Below, piece by piece: positions 26,157 to 35,523 of a stretch of DNA of 64,000 nucleotides (position 1 is its first letter; each line of letters begins with the position of its first letter). A program made the translations under genes and the position numbers. Below the pieces are notes generated by a model. It searched no databases. It saw only the letters and a program-made list of their open reading frames with translations, and was not told where the DNA came from. The stretch comes from Bradyrhizobium embrapense (GTDB taxonomy: Bacteria > Pseudomonadota > Alphaproteobacteria > Rhizobiales > Xanthobacteraceae), in the NCBI RefSeq assembly GCF_001189235.2, contig NZ_LFIP02000004.1, forward strand, positions 124,001 to 188,000. Reading direction: 5' to 3'.

Positions 26157-27358
26157 GCCGCCATGCTCCGGTTGATGCGCCAGCCATAGACGCTCATCAG
26201 CGCGCTCGTCGTCAGCGAGAGCAGCAAATAGACGCCCATCGTCATGGCGATGATCTCGATCGCCTGCCCGGTCTGACTCACCGCGGTGCCGGCGAACACC
26301 GAGACCAGGTCCGGATAGCCGATCGCCACCGCCAGCGACGAATTCTTGGTGAGATTGAGGTACTGGCTGGTCAGCGGCGGGACGATGACCCGCATCGCTT
26401 GCGGCACCACGATCAGCCGCAGCGTCGCGGCGCGGCTGAGGCCGAGCGAGGAGCCCGCCTCCATCTGTCCCTTGTGGACCGACATGACGCCGGCGCGGAC
26501 GATTTCGGCGATGAAGGCCGCCGTGTAGGTCGACAACGCAACCGTCAGCGCAACGAATTCGGGGATGATCCGCGCACCGCCGGCGAAGTTGAAGCCTTTC
26601 AGCTGCGGCAACTCGAACTTCAACGGCCCGCCGAAGATCAGCACCGAGACCAGCGGCAGACCGACCAGGCCAACCAGCACATAGGGCCAGATCCGGATCA
26701 TCTGCCCGCGTTGGAACAAGGCCCGCCGCGCGTAGTGCCGCAAGCCCAGCGCCGCGACGATGCCGACCGCGAGCGCGGCCAGGAACGGGTAGAGGCCGGG
26801 CTCGCTGACGGGTTGCGGCACGATCAGGCCGCGATTGTTGAGGAAGAACATACCGAAGATCGAGATGCTCTGCCGCGGCGCCGGCAGCGCCGCGAGCACT
26901 GCGAGGTACCAGAACAGGATCTGGAACAAGACCGGCAAGTTCCTGATGATCTCGACATAGATGCCGCCGATCCGCGACAGCAGCCAGTTCGGCGACAGCC
27001 GGCACAGCGCCACGACGAAGCCGATCACGGTGGCGAACACGATGCCGATCACCGAGACCAGAATCGTGTTCAACAAGCCGACGAAGAACACCCGCCAGTA
27101 GGTGTCGGAATTGTTGTAGGCGATCAGGCTCAGATTGACGTCAAAGCCCGCATTGTAGTTGAGGAAGCCGAAGCCCGACGCAATGTGCTGGGTCTCCAGG
27201 TTGGTCCGCGCATTCGCCACGATCTCGTAGGCGATCCAGGCCAGGATCGCGGCGAAAGCAATCTGGGCGGCCAACCCGTTCCAGCCGGTCTTGCCGCCAA
27301 GCGCACGCTTCAGCCTGAGGGCAAATTGCAGCGGTGGTTTGCGGGGCGCGATGCTCAT
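26153..27358 (-). CDS. aapQ: General amino-acid ABC transporter permease AapQ
   Basis: 401 residues from ATG at 27358, about 17 bases after the aapJ stop. A long periplasmic insertion between the first and second membrane segments (ASGFGFLNYNAGFDVN) and the inner-membrane binding-protein-dependent signature (EAGSSLGLSRAATLRLIVVP) identify AapQ. LTKNSSLAVAIGYPDL near the end is characteristic. It pairs with AapM as the transmembrane channel; the stop overlaps aapM by 4 bases. Confidence 0.94.
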   Translation of the reverse strand: MSIAPRKPPLQFALRLKRALGGKTGWNGLAAQIAFAAILAWIAYEIVANARTNLETQHIASGFGFLNYNAGFDVNLSLIAYNNSDTYWRVFFVGLLNTILVSVIGIVFATVIGFVVALCRLSPNWLLSRIGGIYVEIIRNLPVLFQILFWYLAVLAALPAPRQSISIFGMFFLNNRGLIVPQPVSEPGLYPFLAALAVGIVAALGLRHYARRALFQRGQMIRIWPYVLVGLVGLPLVSVLIFGGPLKFELPQLKGFNFAGGARIIPEFVALTVALSTYTAAFIAEIVRAGVMSVHKGQMEAGSSLGLSRAATLRLIVVPQAMRVIVPPLTSQYLNLTKNSSLAVAIGYPDLVSVFAGTAVSQTGQAIEIIAMTMGVYLLLSLTTSALMSVYGWRINRSMAA

Positions 27359-27375
27359 CGCGGCAGCCGGACCGA

Positions 27376-28392
27376 TCAGCGGATCGGCGGCGCGTACTGG
27401 ATTCCACCCTTGTTCCAGAGATTGTTGACGCCGCGGGCGATGCCGAGCGGCGAGCCGGTGCCGACATTGCGCTCGAAAGCCTCGCCGTAATTGCCGACCG
27501 CCTTGACGATGCGAACGACCCAGTCCTTGGTCAGGCCGAGCTGTTCGCCCAGATTGCCGTCGGTGCCGAGCACCCGCTTCATCTCCGGCTTGTCGGATTT
27601 GAGCATCGTGTCGACATTCTTCTGGGTGATGCCGAGTTCCTCGGCATTGATCATCGCAAACAGCGTCCACTTCACGATGTCGAACCACTGGTCGTCGCCG
27701 TGGCGCACCATCGGCCCCAGCGGCTCCTTGGAAATGATTTCCGGGAGCACGATATGGTCGGCGGGGTTCGCGAGCTTCAGGCGGCTGGCATAGAGCCCGG
27801 AGGCATCGTCGGTGAAGACGTCACAGCGCCCGGATTCATAGGCTTTGACAGCTTCGTCGATGCTGCCGAATGCGATCACCTCGTACTTCATGTTGTTGCC
27901 CTTGAAGAAGTCGGCGAGGTTCTGCTCCGTCGTGGTGCCGGTCTGCACGCAGACCGACGCGCTGTTCAATTCGAGCGCCGAATTGACCTTGAGCGACTTC
28001 TTCACCATGAAGCCCTGCCCGTCATAATAGGTCACGCCGGTGAAGTTGGCGCCGAGCGAGGTGTCGCGTGATACCGTCCAGGTGGTGTTGCGCGACAGCA
28101 CGTCGATCTCGCCGGACTGCAGCGCCGTGAAGCGATCCTTGGCCGACAGCGGCACGAACTTGACCTTGGTCGGGTCGTCGAGCACCACCGCGGCAATGGC
28201 TCGGCACACGTCGACGTCGATCCCGGTCCAGTTCCCCTTGTCGTCCGGCGATGAAAAGCCAGGCAGGCCCTGGCTGACGCCGCAGGACAGCTGGCCGCGG
28301 TCCTTGACCGTCTTGAGGGTTTGCGCCGAGGCCGACTGGACCGACAAGGCAGCGGCAGCGGCAAGGATGACAGCCAGGGATACGCGTTTCAT
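27376..28392 (-). CDS. aapJ: General amino-acid ABC transporter substrate-binding protein AapJ
   Basis: 338 residues with signal peptide ending SASA-QTLKTV. Class F solute-binding fold: KDRGQLSCGVSQGLPGFSSP, GIDVDVCRAIAAV, DVLSRNTTWTVSRD, and SVCVQTGTTTEQN are AapJ hallmarks. It captures L-amino acids in the periplasm and delivers them to AapQM. The upstream region has AAAGG about 7 bases before the ATG. In Rhizobium the Aap system is nitrogen-regulated and needed for amino-acid exchange with the plant; such regulation is not visible here. Confidence 0.95.
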   Translation of the reverse strand: MKRVSLAVILAAAAALSVQSASAQTLKTVKDRGQLSCGVSQGLPGFSSPDDKGNWTGIDVDVCRAIAAVVLDDPTKVKFVPLSAKDRFTALQSGEIDVLSRNTTWTVSRDTSLGANFTGVTYYDGQGFMVKKSLKVNSALELNSASVCVQTGTTTEQNLADFFKGNNMKYEVIAFGSIDEAVKAYESGRCDVFTDDASGLYASRLKLANPADHIVLPEIISKEPLGPMVRHGDDQWFDIVKWTLFAMINAEELGITQKNVDTMLKSDKPEMKRVLGTDGNLGEQLGLTKDWVVRIVKAVGNYGEAFERNVGTGSPLGIARGVNNLWNKGGIQYAPPIR

Positions 28393-28720
28393 GGGGCAGG
28401 CCTTTCAGGGTCGTCCGTTGGACGTTTGCTTTGTGATCGCCTCGCATTCACGGGCCATCCCAATGATCCCCTGCAGCAAAAAATGCTGATCTGACCGTCA
28501 GTTCGACGTGCAAACCGGCCAGGCAACGGATCTTAGGTCGCGGCAGGCCCCTCAACGTGCGGCGACTGGTAGTTGCGGCGCATCACATAGTGACTGACGA
28601 GCCGGGTCAAGGGGTTGACGCATGTCTTCTACCTCTTGTTAGTAACACCTCCCGGCCTAGCCCTGCTTCCCGACGCGCTATGACTGCGGCAAAAAGTCTA
28701 AAGTCCAACGGCAGCAAACC
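28393..28720. other. Divergent promoter region between aapJ and metC
   Basis: About 330 bases with no gene. A possible sigma-70 -35 TTGACG near 28614 faces metC, with weak TTAGTA 18 bases on. No riboswitch-like conserved core (SAM-I, SAM-II) was recognised. Confidence 0.4.
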
Positions 28721-29917
28721 ATGACCTCCTCCGACGGCTCCACGTCCTCCCACCCGCAAGATGCCGCAACCCGCCTGGTCACGGCCGGCCGCGACACCAA
28801 GGCCCAGAAGGGCTTCGTCAATCCGCCGGTGTTTCACGGCTCGACCGTGCTCTATCCGACCGCCGAGGACCTCCACGCCCATCGCGCCGAATTTACCTAT
28901 GGCCGCCATGGCAGCCCGACCACGCGGGCGCTCCAGGACGCGCTGATGGCGCTGGAAGGCCCGCAATGCGCCGGCGTCGGTCTCGCCCCGTCGGGGCTGG
29001 CTGCGATCAGCACCACGCTGCTCGCCGTGCTGAAGGCCGGCGATCACCTGCTGGTGTGCGACAACGCCTATCGGCCGACCCGCAATTTCTGCGACAACAT
29101 GCTGAAGCGCTACGGCATCGAGACCAGCTATTTCGATCCGCTGATCGGCGCCGGCATCGAGACGCTGTTCAAGTCGAACACCCGCGCGGTGCTGGTCGAG
29201 GCGCCCGGTTCGCAATCCTTTGAGATGCCCGACATCCGCGCGATATCGGCCGTGGCGCACGCCCGCGGCGCGCTGGTGATCGACGACAACACCTGGGCGA
29301 CCGCGCTCTATCACCGCTCGCTCGACCAGGGCGTCGACATCAGCATGCAGGCGGGCACCAAGTATATCGGCGGCCACTCCGACATCATGTTCGGCACCAT
29401 CGCGGCCAATGCCAAGGCCTGGCCGCTGATTCAGGAGGCGATCCGCCTGCTCGGCGTCTGCGCCGGCCCGGACGACGTCTATCTCGCGCTGCGCGGGGTC
29501 CGCACGCTGTCGGTGCGGCTGGCGCAGCACCACCGTTCCGGGCTCGAGATCGCACGCTGGCTTGGCGCGCGGCCCGAGGTCGCTCGCGTCCTGCACCCTG
29601 GCCTGGAGGCCGATCCCGGGCATGCGATCTGGAAGCGCGACTTCACCGGCGCCTCCGGCCTGTTCAGCATTGTGCTGAAGCCGGTGCCGCAGACTGCGGT
29701 CGATGCGATGCTCAACGCGCTCCGTCTGTTCGGCATGGGGTTTTCCTGGGGCGGCTTCGAAAGCCTCGCCATCCCGTTCGACTGCAGCGACTATCGCAGC
29801 GCGACCAAATGGTCGCCGGGCGGGCCGACACTGCGGCTCCATATCGGGCTCGAGAATGTCGACGACCTCAAGGCCGATCTCGATCGCGGTTTTGCCGCGT
29901 TGAAGGCCGCGCTCTGA
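28721..29917 (+). CDS. metC: Cystathionine beta-lyase
   Basis: 398 residues of the Cys/Met-metabolism PLP family. Phosphate-binding YGRHGSPTTRALQDAL, DDNTWATALYHRSLD with the PLP-pyridine Asp, and Schiff-base lysine K214 in MQAGTKYIGGHSD. It cleaves cystathionine to homocysteine, pyruvate and ammonia in methionine synthesis. The motif order matches MetC rather than MetB/MetZ. With cysK and the Aap transporter nearby it forms a sulfur/amino-acid neighbourhood, but it stands as its own transcription unit, divergent from aapJ. Confidence 0.93.
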   Translation: MTSSDGSTSSHPQDAATRLVTAGRDTKAQKGFVNPPVFHGSTVLYPTAEDLHAHRAEFTYGRHGSPTTRALQDALMALEGPQCAGVGLAPSGLAAISTTLLAVLKAGDHLLVCDNAYRPTRNFCDNMLKRYGIETSYFDPLIGAGIETLFKSNTRAVLVEAPGSQSFEMPDIRAISAVAHARGALVIDDNTWATALYHRSLDQGVDISMQAGTKYIGGHSDIMFGTIAANAKAWPLIQEAIRLLGVCAGPDDVYLALRGVRTLSVRLAQHHRSGLEIARWLGARPEVARVLHPGLEADPGHAIWKRDFTGASGLFSIVLKPVPQTAVDAMLNALRLFGMGFSWGGFESLAIPFDCSDYRSATKWSPGGPTLRLHIGLENVDDLKADLDRGFAALKAAL

Positions 29918-30211
29918 TCCCTCCCCGCGGCCCTGTGCATTAGGCAACATTAACCACGACCGACCGGGCAAGACGCTACGCCGCCGCGCTGCGACCAATG
30001 TCGCACGCGCTGCGCACGCACGATCTCCGGGATTCTGCGGAGATGCGGTGGCGATGATAACCCGCCGTTCACCATCCCCACCAATCCCTTAATTGTCCGG
30101 ACCTTCCATCAAGTTCCCTTATACTTTTGCGGCCGTAGTGATGCTCCCGGGAAGGGCTGTCAGTGCCGCAAGGACGTGACTGCCCTGCGTTAAGGGCATT
30201 CAGACAGCAGC

Positions 30212-31015
30212 ATGAAGACGGCACGCATCGTGGTCCTCGGCATCGCCGGCGTCGCAGGCCTCGCGGCCATGTATCTGGCGAGCGTTGGCGATCGCAAACC
30301 GGCGCCGGTCGCGCCGCCAGTGGTAGAGCTGCCGACAGTCGAGGTGCTGGTGGCGAAGTCCGACATCGGGCTCGGTCAGTCGGTCAAGCCTGAAGACGTG
30401 CAGTGGCAGCGCTGGCCGGCCGAGACCGCGAGCAGCGCGTTCATCCGCCACGACACCAATGCCGACGCCATGAACGACGTCATCGGTTCGATCGCACGCG
30501 CTCCCTTTATCGTCGGCGAGCCGATCCGCGAGCAAAAGCTGGTCAAGGCCAATGGCAGCGGCTTCATGGCCGCGATCCTGCCCTCCGGCATGCGCGCGAT
30601 CTCCACCGAAATCTCGCCGGAAACCGGCGCCGGCGGCTTCATCCTGCCGAACGACCGCGTCGACGTGATCCTGTCACGACGCGATAAGAATCCCGATCAG
30701 CAGCAGGGCAGCCGCGACATCATCACCACCGAAATCCTGCTGTCCAACGTCCGCGTGCTGGCGATCGACCAGGCGCCGAAGGAGAAGGACGGCAACAACT
30801 CCCTCATCGGCAAGACCGTGACCCTCGAACTCAAGCCCGAACAGGCCGAGACGCTGGCGCGGGCCCGGCAGAGCGGCACGCTGGCGCTGGCGCTGCGCAG
30901 CATCGCGGACGTCAACGAGAAAACCGACGAGACCAGAGACCAGGCCCCGAAGCGGGGCGAGAGCATAAAGGTGGTGCGCTTCGGCATCCCGAGTTCTCAG
31001 ACGACACAGAAGTGA
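30212..31015 (+). CDS. cpaB: Flp pilus assembly protein CpaB
   Basis: 267 residues with an N-terminal membrane anchor (about 5-22). The SAF domain follows: VEVLVAKSDIGLGQSVKPED and QWQRWPAE, then the RcpC/CpaB region with ISTEISPETGAGGFILPNDRVDVIL. CpaB is a periplasmic component of the tight-adherence (Tad/Flp) secretion machine, working next to the secretin. Begins a cpaBCDE operon with short gaps. No Flp pilin or prepilin peptidase gene lies in the 300 bases upstream. Confidence 0.93.
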   Translation: MKTARIVVLGIAGVAGLAAMYLASVGDRKPAPVAPPVVELPTVEVLVAKSDIGLGQSVKPEDVQWQRWPAETASSAFIRHDTNADAMNDVIGSIARAPFIVGEPIREQKLVKANGSGFMAAILPSGMRAISTEISPETGAGGFILPNDRVDVILSRRDKNPDQQQGSRDIITTEILLSNVRVLAIDQAPKEKDGNNSLIGKTVTLELKPEQAETLARARQSGTLALALRSIADVNEKTDETRDQAPKRGESIKVVRFGIPSSQTTQK

Positions 31016-31028
31016 TGGGGGCTTCGAT

Positions 31029-32498
31029 ATGACAATTGGCGCGCAACAACTGGCGAGGCGGTCCACACTGGTCCGCTCGCTGTCATTCTCGGCGGTCACC
31101 GCCCTGATGCTGATCCCTGCCCTCGCCAGCGCGACCGATCCCGACAAGAACGCGGACGTCGCGGTGACCAGCAGCATCGCCGCCAAGACGCGCTTCGTCT
31201 CGCTCGGCGTCGGCAAGTCGGTGGTGGTCGACCTGCCGCGCGAGGCCAAGGACGTCCTAGTCGCCGATCCCAAGATCGCCAACGCCGTGATCCGCTCGGC
31301 GCAGCGCGCCTATATCATCGGCGCGGCGGTCGGCCAGACCAACGTGGTGTTCTTCGACGCCGACGGCAACCAGGTCGCTTCCTACGACATCGCGATCAAG
31401 CGCGATCTCAACGGCATGCGTGCCGCACTGAAGCAGATGCTGCCCGGCGTCCAGATCGAGGGCGTCGGCGAGAGCGTGGTGCTGACCGGCACGGTGGCAA
31501 GCCCGGTCGAGGCCCAGCAGGCCGGCGACATCGCCGCCAAGCTCGTCGGCAGCCCCGACAAGGTCGTCAACTCCATCGTGGTGCGCGGCCGCGACCAGGT
31601 GATGCTGAAGGTCACCGTCGCCGAAGTGCGGCGCGACGTCGTGAAGCAGCTCGGCGTCGATCTCAGCGCCAACATGAATTACGGCACCGCCGCAGTGGTC
31701 TTCAACAACGCCAACGCCTTCACCGCCAACAACGGACCGCTCGCCAGCAACAACGGGCTGACCGGTGCGGCCTTGAACAAGCTCGGCATGCCGACCGTCA
31801 CCGCGACGCTGCGCGCGATGGAAAGCGCGGGCGTCGTGAAGACGCTGGCTGAGCCCAATCTCACGGCGATCTCCGGCGAGTCCGCGACCTTCGTGTCAGG
31901 CGGCGAGTTTCCAATTCCGACCGGAGTCACCTGTCAGACGACGACGTCGGGCACGATCGGCAATTGCGTCCAGACCGTCAGCTTCAAGAAGTTCGGCATC
32001 TCGCTCAACTTCACTCCGGTGGTACTGTCCGAGGGGCGCATCAGCCTGAAGGTGATGACCGAGGTCTCCGAAGTCTCTATGGACAACGCGCTGACCGGCG
32101 GCCAGGGCGGCACGACCATTCCCTCGATCAAGACCCGCCGCGCCGACACCACGCTGGAAGTACCCTCCGGCGGCTCGATCGCGATGGCCGGATTGATCCA
32201 GGAGCAGACCAAGCAGGCCATCAACGGAATGCCTGGCGTCGATCAGATCCCGGTTCTCGGACAGCTGTTCAGGAGCCAGGACTTCGTCAACAACGAGACC
32301 GAGCTCATGGTCATCGTGACGCCCTATGTGGTGCGCGCGGTTGCACAGAAGGAACTGTCCCGTCCCGATGACGGGTTCGCCCCGGCCTCCGACGCGCAGT
32401 CGGCGCTGCTGGCCCGAGTCAACCGAATCTACGGCGTTGCCGCCCGTGCCGAGCCGATCGGCGCCACGCCGGTTAATTTCGGCTTCATCATCGACTGA
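31029..32498 (+). CDS. cpaC: Tad pilus outer-membrane secretin CpaC (RcpA)
   Basis: 489 residues with a cleavable signal peptide ending around ALASA. N-terminal BON/pilus-specific domain (SVVVDLPREAKDVLVADPKI), a secretin N1-like region, and the type II/III secretin domain carrying VPSGGSIAMAGLIQ and GMPGVDQIPVLGQLFRS, then ETELMVIVTPYVV. It forms the multimeric outer-membrane gate for Flp pilus export. Located 13 bases after cpaB. Confidence 0.95.
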   Translation: MTIGAQQLARRSTLVRSLSFSAVTALMLIPALASATDPDKNADVAVTSSIAAKTRFVSLGVGKSVVVDLPREAKDVLVADPKIANAVIRSAQRAYIIGAAVGQTNVVFFDADGNQVASYDIAIKRDLNGMRAALKQMLPGVQIEGVGESVVLTGTVASPVEAQQAGDIAAKLVGSPDKVVNSIVVRGRDQVMLKVTVAEVRRDVVKQLGVDLSANMNYGTAAVVFNNANAFTANNGPLASNNGLTGAALNKLGMPTVTATLRAMESAGVVKTLAEPNLTAISGESATFVSGGEFPIPTGVTCQTTTSGTIGNCVQTVSFKKFGISLNFTPVVLSEGRISLKVMTEVSEVSMDNALTGGQGGTTIPSIKTRRADTTLEVPSGGSIAMAGLIQEQTKQAINGMPGVDQIPVLGQLFRSQDFVNNETELMVIVTPYVVRAVAQKELSRPDDGFAPASDAQSALLARVNRIYGVAARAEPIGATPVNFGFIID

Positions 32499-32523
32499 GG
32501 CGCTGAAGGGTTTGGGGGATACC

Positions 32524-33267
32524 ATGATGACACGCAACACACGAGCCGGTCATGCGAGGACGCTGTCGCTGTCCGGCGCCCTCCTCGCCACCGCGATCGC
32601 GGTTGGCGGCTGCAACCTGACCGGCGACAATATTGCCACCGGCACGGTACCCGACGACTACCGGCAACGGCATCCGATCGCGGTCACCGAGGGTGAGCAG
32701 TCGATCGTCGTGTTCGTGGGCCGCGCCCGCGGCAATCTCACCGAAGCGCAGCGCGACGACGTGATGGGACTGGCCCGCACCTGGCGCCGCGAGGGCACCG
32801 GCGCGATCGCGATCGACGTGCCGGCCGACACTTCGAACGCACGCTCGGCGCAGGCGGTGTATCAGGAGATCCGGGGCGCGCTGGCCTCGATGGGCGTGCC
32901 TGCCCACGCCATCGTCAGGCGCTCCTATCGCGTCGACGATCCGCGCGCGCTGCCGACGATTCGCCTCAGCTATCCGAAGATGGCCGCGGTCGCCGGGCCC
33001 TGCGGCCTGTGGCCGAGCGACCTTGGTCCCTCGATCTACAATCCCAGCTACAACGAGAACAAGCAGTGGGACAATTTCGGCTGTGCCACGCAGCACAACC
33101 TTGCCGCGATGGTCGCCAATCCGTCCGACCTCGAGCAGCCGCGGACCGAAACCGCAGCCTACACGCCGCGCCGGTCGGTCGCATTCCAGAAATACGGCAA
33201 GGGCGAGTCGACCGCGACCACCTACCCTGAAGCCGATAGAGCCAAGCTGAGCGACGCCGGGAAATGA
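32524..33267 (+). CDS. cpaD: Tad pilus lipoprotein CpaD
   Basis: 247 residues from ATG at 32524 with GGGGG about 6 bases upstream. Lipoprotein signal ends AIAVGGC-NLTG. CpaD/TadZ-associated domain shows the pattern PTIRLSYPKMAAVAGPCGLW and FGCATQHNLAAMVANPSDL. It is an outer-membrane lipoprotein thought to help CpaC assemble. It ends 4 bases into cpaE (ATGA overlap), giving coupled translation. Confidence 0.92.
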   Translation: MMTRNTRAGHARTLSLSGALLATAIAVGGCNLTGDNIATGTVPDDYRQRHPIAVTEGEQSIVVFVGRARGNLTEAQRDDVMGLARTWRREGTGAIAIDVPADTSNARSAQAVYQEIRGALASMGVPAHAIVRRSYRVDDPRALPTIRLSYPKMAAVAGPCGLWPSDLGPSIYNPSYNENKQWDNFGCATQHNLAAMVANPSDLEQPRTETAAYTPRRSVAFQKYGKGESTATTYPEADRAKLSDAGK

Positions 33268-34532
33268 CTGAACAACGAGACGAGCCACAGCACGCCAACG
33301 ACCACATCGCGCCGGCGCCACGGATTTCCGTGCAGGCCTTCTGCGCCAGCGTCGCGACCGCCACGACGGCGCGTGCCGCCGCCGAGGACCGCCGGCTCGC
33401 CAAGGCTCACCTCTCAGTTCATATGGGCGGCATCGCCGCCGCTGTCGACGCCTATCACAAGGCGCCGACGCCCAACGTCATCATGCTGGAGAGCGAGCCG
33501 GATATTGATTTGCTCGCCGGTCTCGACGAACTTGCCACGGTCTGCGATCCCGGCACCCGCGTCGTCGTGCTCGGCGCGCCCGGCGAAACCGCACCATATC
33601 GCGAATTGGTCCGGCGCGGCGTCAACGACTACGTCATCGGACCGGTCAAGGTGCTCGACATCGTGCGCTCGATCTGCGGCCTGTTCTCGTCCTCGGAAGC
33701 AGTCTCCGTGGGTCGCCTGATCGCGGTCGCGGGTGCCAAGGGCGGCGTTGGCGCCTCGACCATTGCTCACAATGTCGCCTGGACCATCGCGCGCGACCTG
33801 GGGCTGGATTCGGTCGTTGTCGATCTCGATCTCGCCTTCGGCACCGCCGGCCTCGACTACAATCAGGATCCGACGCAGGGCATTGCCAACGCGGTGTTCT
33901 CGCCCGAGCGCCCGGACAGCGCCTTCATGGAGCGCCTGCTGGCAAAATGCGGCGATCACCTGAGCCTGCTCGCCGCACCGGCCACGCTCGATCAGGTCTA
34001 CGATTTCGGCGCCGAAGCCTTCGATGCCATCTTCGATACGATGCGCATGACCACGTCCTGCATCGTGCTCGACGTTCCCCATCAATGGACCGCCTGGACC
34101 AAACGCGTGCTGGTCGGCGCCGACGATATCCTGATCGTCGCCGAGCCCGACCTCGCCAACATGCGCAACACCAAGAACATGATGAACCTGTTGAAGGCCG
34201 CGCGTCCGAACGACCGCCCGCCGCTCTACTGCCTGAACCAGGTCGGCATGTCGAAGCGCCCCGAGATCGAGGTCAAGGAATTTGCCAAGACGATCGAGAG
34301 CCAGCCGATCGCGACCATCCCGTTCGATTGCAGGCTGTTCGGTGAAGCCGCCAACAACGGCCAGATGATCGCGGAAGTCTCCGCGCGTCATCGCACCACC
34401 AGGACCTTCCTGCAGATCGCGCAACGCCTGACCGGCCGCCCCGATCTCGCCGAATCGCGCGGGTCGTTCCTGTCGCCGATCCTCCGGAAGCTGCGGTCGA
34501 GCCGGAACGATGGACGCCGCGTCGCCGGCTAG
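33264..34532 (+). CDS. cpaE: Tad pilus localisation ATPase CpaE (TadZ)
   Basis: 422 residues. An N-terminal receiver-like domain (about 30-145, VIMLESEPDIDLLAGLDELA) lacks an obvious phospho-Asp signature. It is followed by a ParA/MinD-type ATPase with deviant Walker A K159-GGVGAST and VVDLDLAFGTAGLDYNQDP. CpaE places the Tad apparatus at the cell pole. Usually the next genes are cpaF, tadB and tadC, but here a convergent TPR gene follows, so the motor must be encoded elsewhere. Confidence 0.93.
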   Translation: MTEQRDEPQHANDHIAPAPRISVQAFCASVATATTARAAAEDRRLAKAHLSVHMGGIAAAVDAYHKAPTPNVIMLESEPDIDLLAGLDELATVCDPGTRVVVLGAPGETAPYRELVRRGVNDYVIGPVKVLDIVRSICGLFSSSEAVSVGRLIAVAGAKGGVGASTIAHNVAWTIARDLGLDSVVVDLDLAFGTAGLDYNQDPTQGIANAVFSPERPDSAFMERLLAKCGDHLSLLAAPATLDQVYDFGAEAFDAIFDTMRMTTSCIVLDVPHQWTAWTKRVLVGADDILIVAEPDLANMRNTKNMMNLLKAARPNDRPPLYCLNQVGMSKRPEIEVKEFAKTIESQPIATIPFDCRLFGEAANNGQMIAEVSARHRTTRTFLQIAQRLTGRPDLAESRGSFLSPILRKLRSSRNDGRRVAG

Positions 34533-34559
34533 CGGCCGTGATTTGGGGGCCTGATGGAT

Positions 34560-35384
34560 CTAGTCGCGGCCGCTGGCCGCGACCGGGATCTTGTCGGTAT
34601 CAGTGCGGCTCGCATCCCTGCGCGCCAACAGCCGCTTCAACGCGGCGACATTGGCTGAGCCCTGATCGGGCGGCAAATCGGCCTTCATGATGGTTTCAGC
34701 TTCGGCCTGGCGGCCCTGCAGGCCGACCACGACGGCGAGATTGGTGCGCACCCGCATGTCGCCGGTCGCGCGATCCCGGGCTCGGCGCAGCGTTTCCTCG
34801 GCCTTCGGCAGGTCTTTCGACAGCAGATAGGACAGGCCTAGATTCGAGAGCACCGACGCATCATCGGGCACGATCTTCAAGGCGCTCGCGTAATACTGGC
34901 GGGCCTCGTCGTGGCGCTCGAGCTGATCGAGCACGGCGCCCTGCGCCGACAGGATGCGCCAGTCCGGGTCCTCCGGGGTGTGCGCGCGCCCGAGCACGTC
35001 GAATGCCTGCTGGAAATTGCCGTTGTCGGCGAGCGCCCGTCCGTAGCCGGCGAGCAGCGCCTTGTTGCTGGGTTGCGCCAGCACCGCCTGCTCCATGACG
35101 GCAACCGCCTGCGCCCGCTGGCCGGTGGCGCGCAGCGCCCGCGCGTATTTCAGCGCGGCGTCGGTGTCTTTCGGATTGGCGCGAACGCGCTCGTGGTAGG
35201 TCGCAATATCACGCCGCGGATCGGCCGGCGCCGGCGTAGACTCCGCCGTATCGCCCAATGACCCAGTGATATCTGATGGCCCCGACGTCTGACAGGCGGA
35301 CAGCCCGATCAGCAGGAGCGCGGCAGATACCGAGCTGGCGAGACGGTGCATGCGGCCTGAAGGTCGGGGTAATTTGTCGGACAT
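34560..35384 (-). CDS. TadD-like tetratricopeptide lipoprotein
   Basis: About 274 residues from ATG at 35384 (alternatives at 35423 and 35351). Lipobox LIGLSAC. At least four TPR units follow, for example DTDAALKYARALRATGQRAQ, NKALLAGYGRALADNGNFQ, and ASVLSNLGLSYLLSKDLPKA. TadD lipoproteins assist assembly of the Tad secretin. It converges on cpaE with only 27 bases between stops, and a perfect hairpin overlaps its last codons. Confidence 0.85.
   Translation of the reverse strand: MSDKLPRPSGRMHRLASSVSAALLLIGLSACQTSGPSDITGSLGDTAESTPAPADPRRDIATYHERVRANPKDTDAALKYARALRATGQRAQAVAVMEQAVLAQPSNKALLAGYGRALADNGNFQQAFDVLGRAHTPEDPDWRILSAQGAVLDQLERHDEARQYYASALKIVPDDASVLSNLGLSYLLSKDLPKAEETLRRARDRATGDMRVRTNLAVVVGLQGRQAEAETIMKADLPPDQGSANVAALKRLLARRDASRTDTDKIPVAASGRD
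34563..34583. terminator. Hairpin at the cpaE/tadD convergence
   Basis: GTCGCGGCC (34563-34571) and GGCCGCGAC (34575-34583) are perfect 9-bp arms with a 3-base loop. They lie inside the last codons of the TadD-like gene and about 30 bases past the cpaE stop. GC-rich without a T-run; possibly a shared terminator. Confidence 0.4.
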
Positions 35385-35425
35385 CAACGAGACTCGGAAC
35401 AGCGAAGGTTCCGGGATGCTCACAG

Positions 35426-35448
35426 CTTAACCCTAAGTTCCGGTTAAG
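35426..35448. promoter_or_regulatory. Dyad upstream of the TadD-like gene
   Basis: CTTAACC and GGTTAAG are perfect 7-bp arms around 9 bases, 42 bases before the TadD-like start. It could be an operator. TTAA halves resemble CtrA half-sites, but the 13-base spacing is not the canonical 7. Confidence 0.35.
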
Positions 35449-35523
35449 GATGCCATCATCTCGCCGTCATCCGGCCCAGAAGCGGTGCCGGATGCGGCGC
35501 GAACCGCCAACCTGGCGGCTGGA

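Noticed and set aside
24639..26189. 516-codon plus-strand frame over aapM
   Set aside because: Gln/Asp/Arg-rich antisense shadow; no family features.
28393..28720. SAM riboswitch before metC
   Set aside because: No recognisable SAM-I or SAM-II conserved core or stem arrangement could be found by eye.
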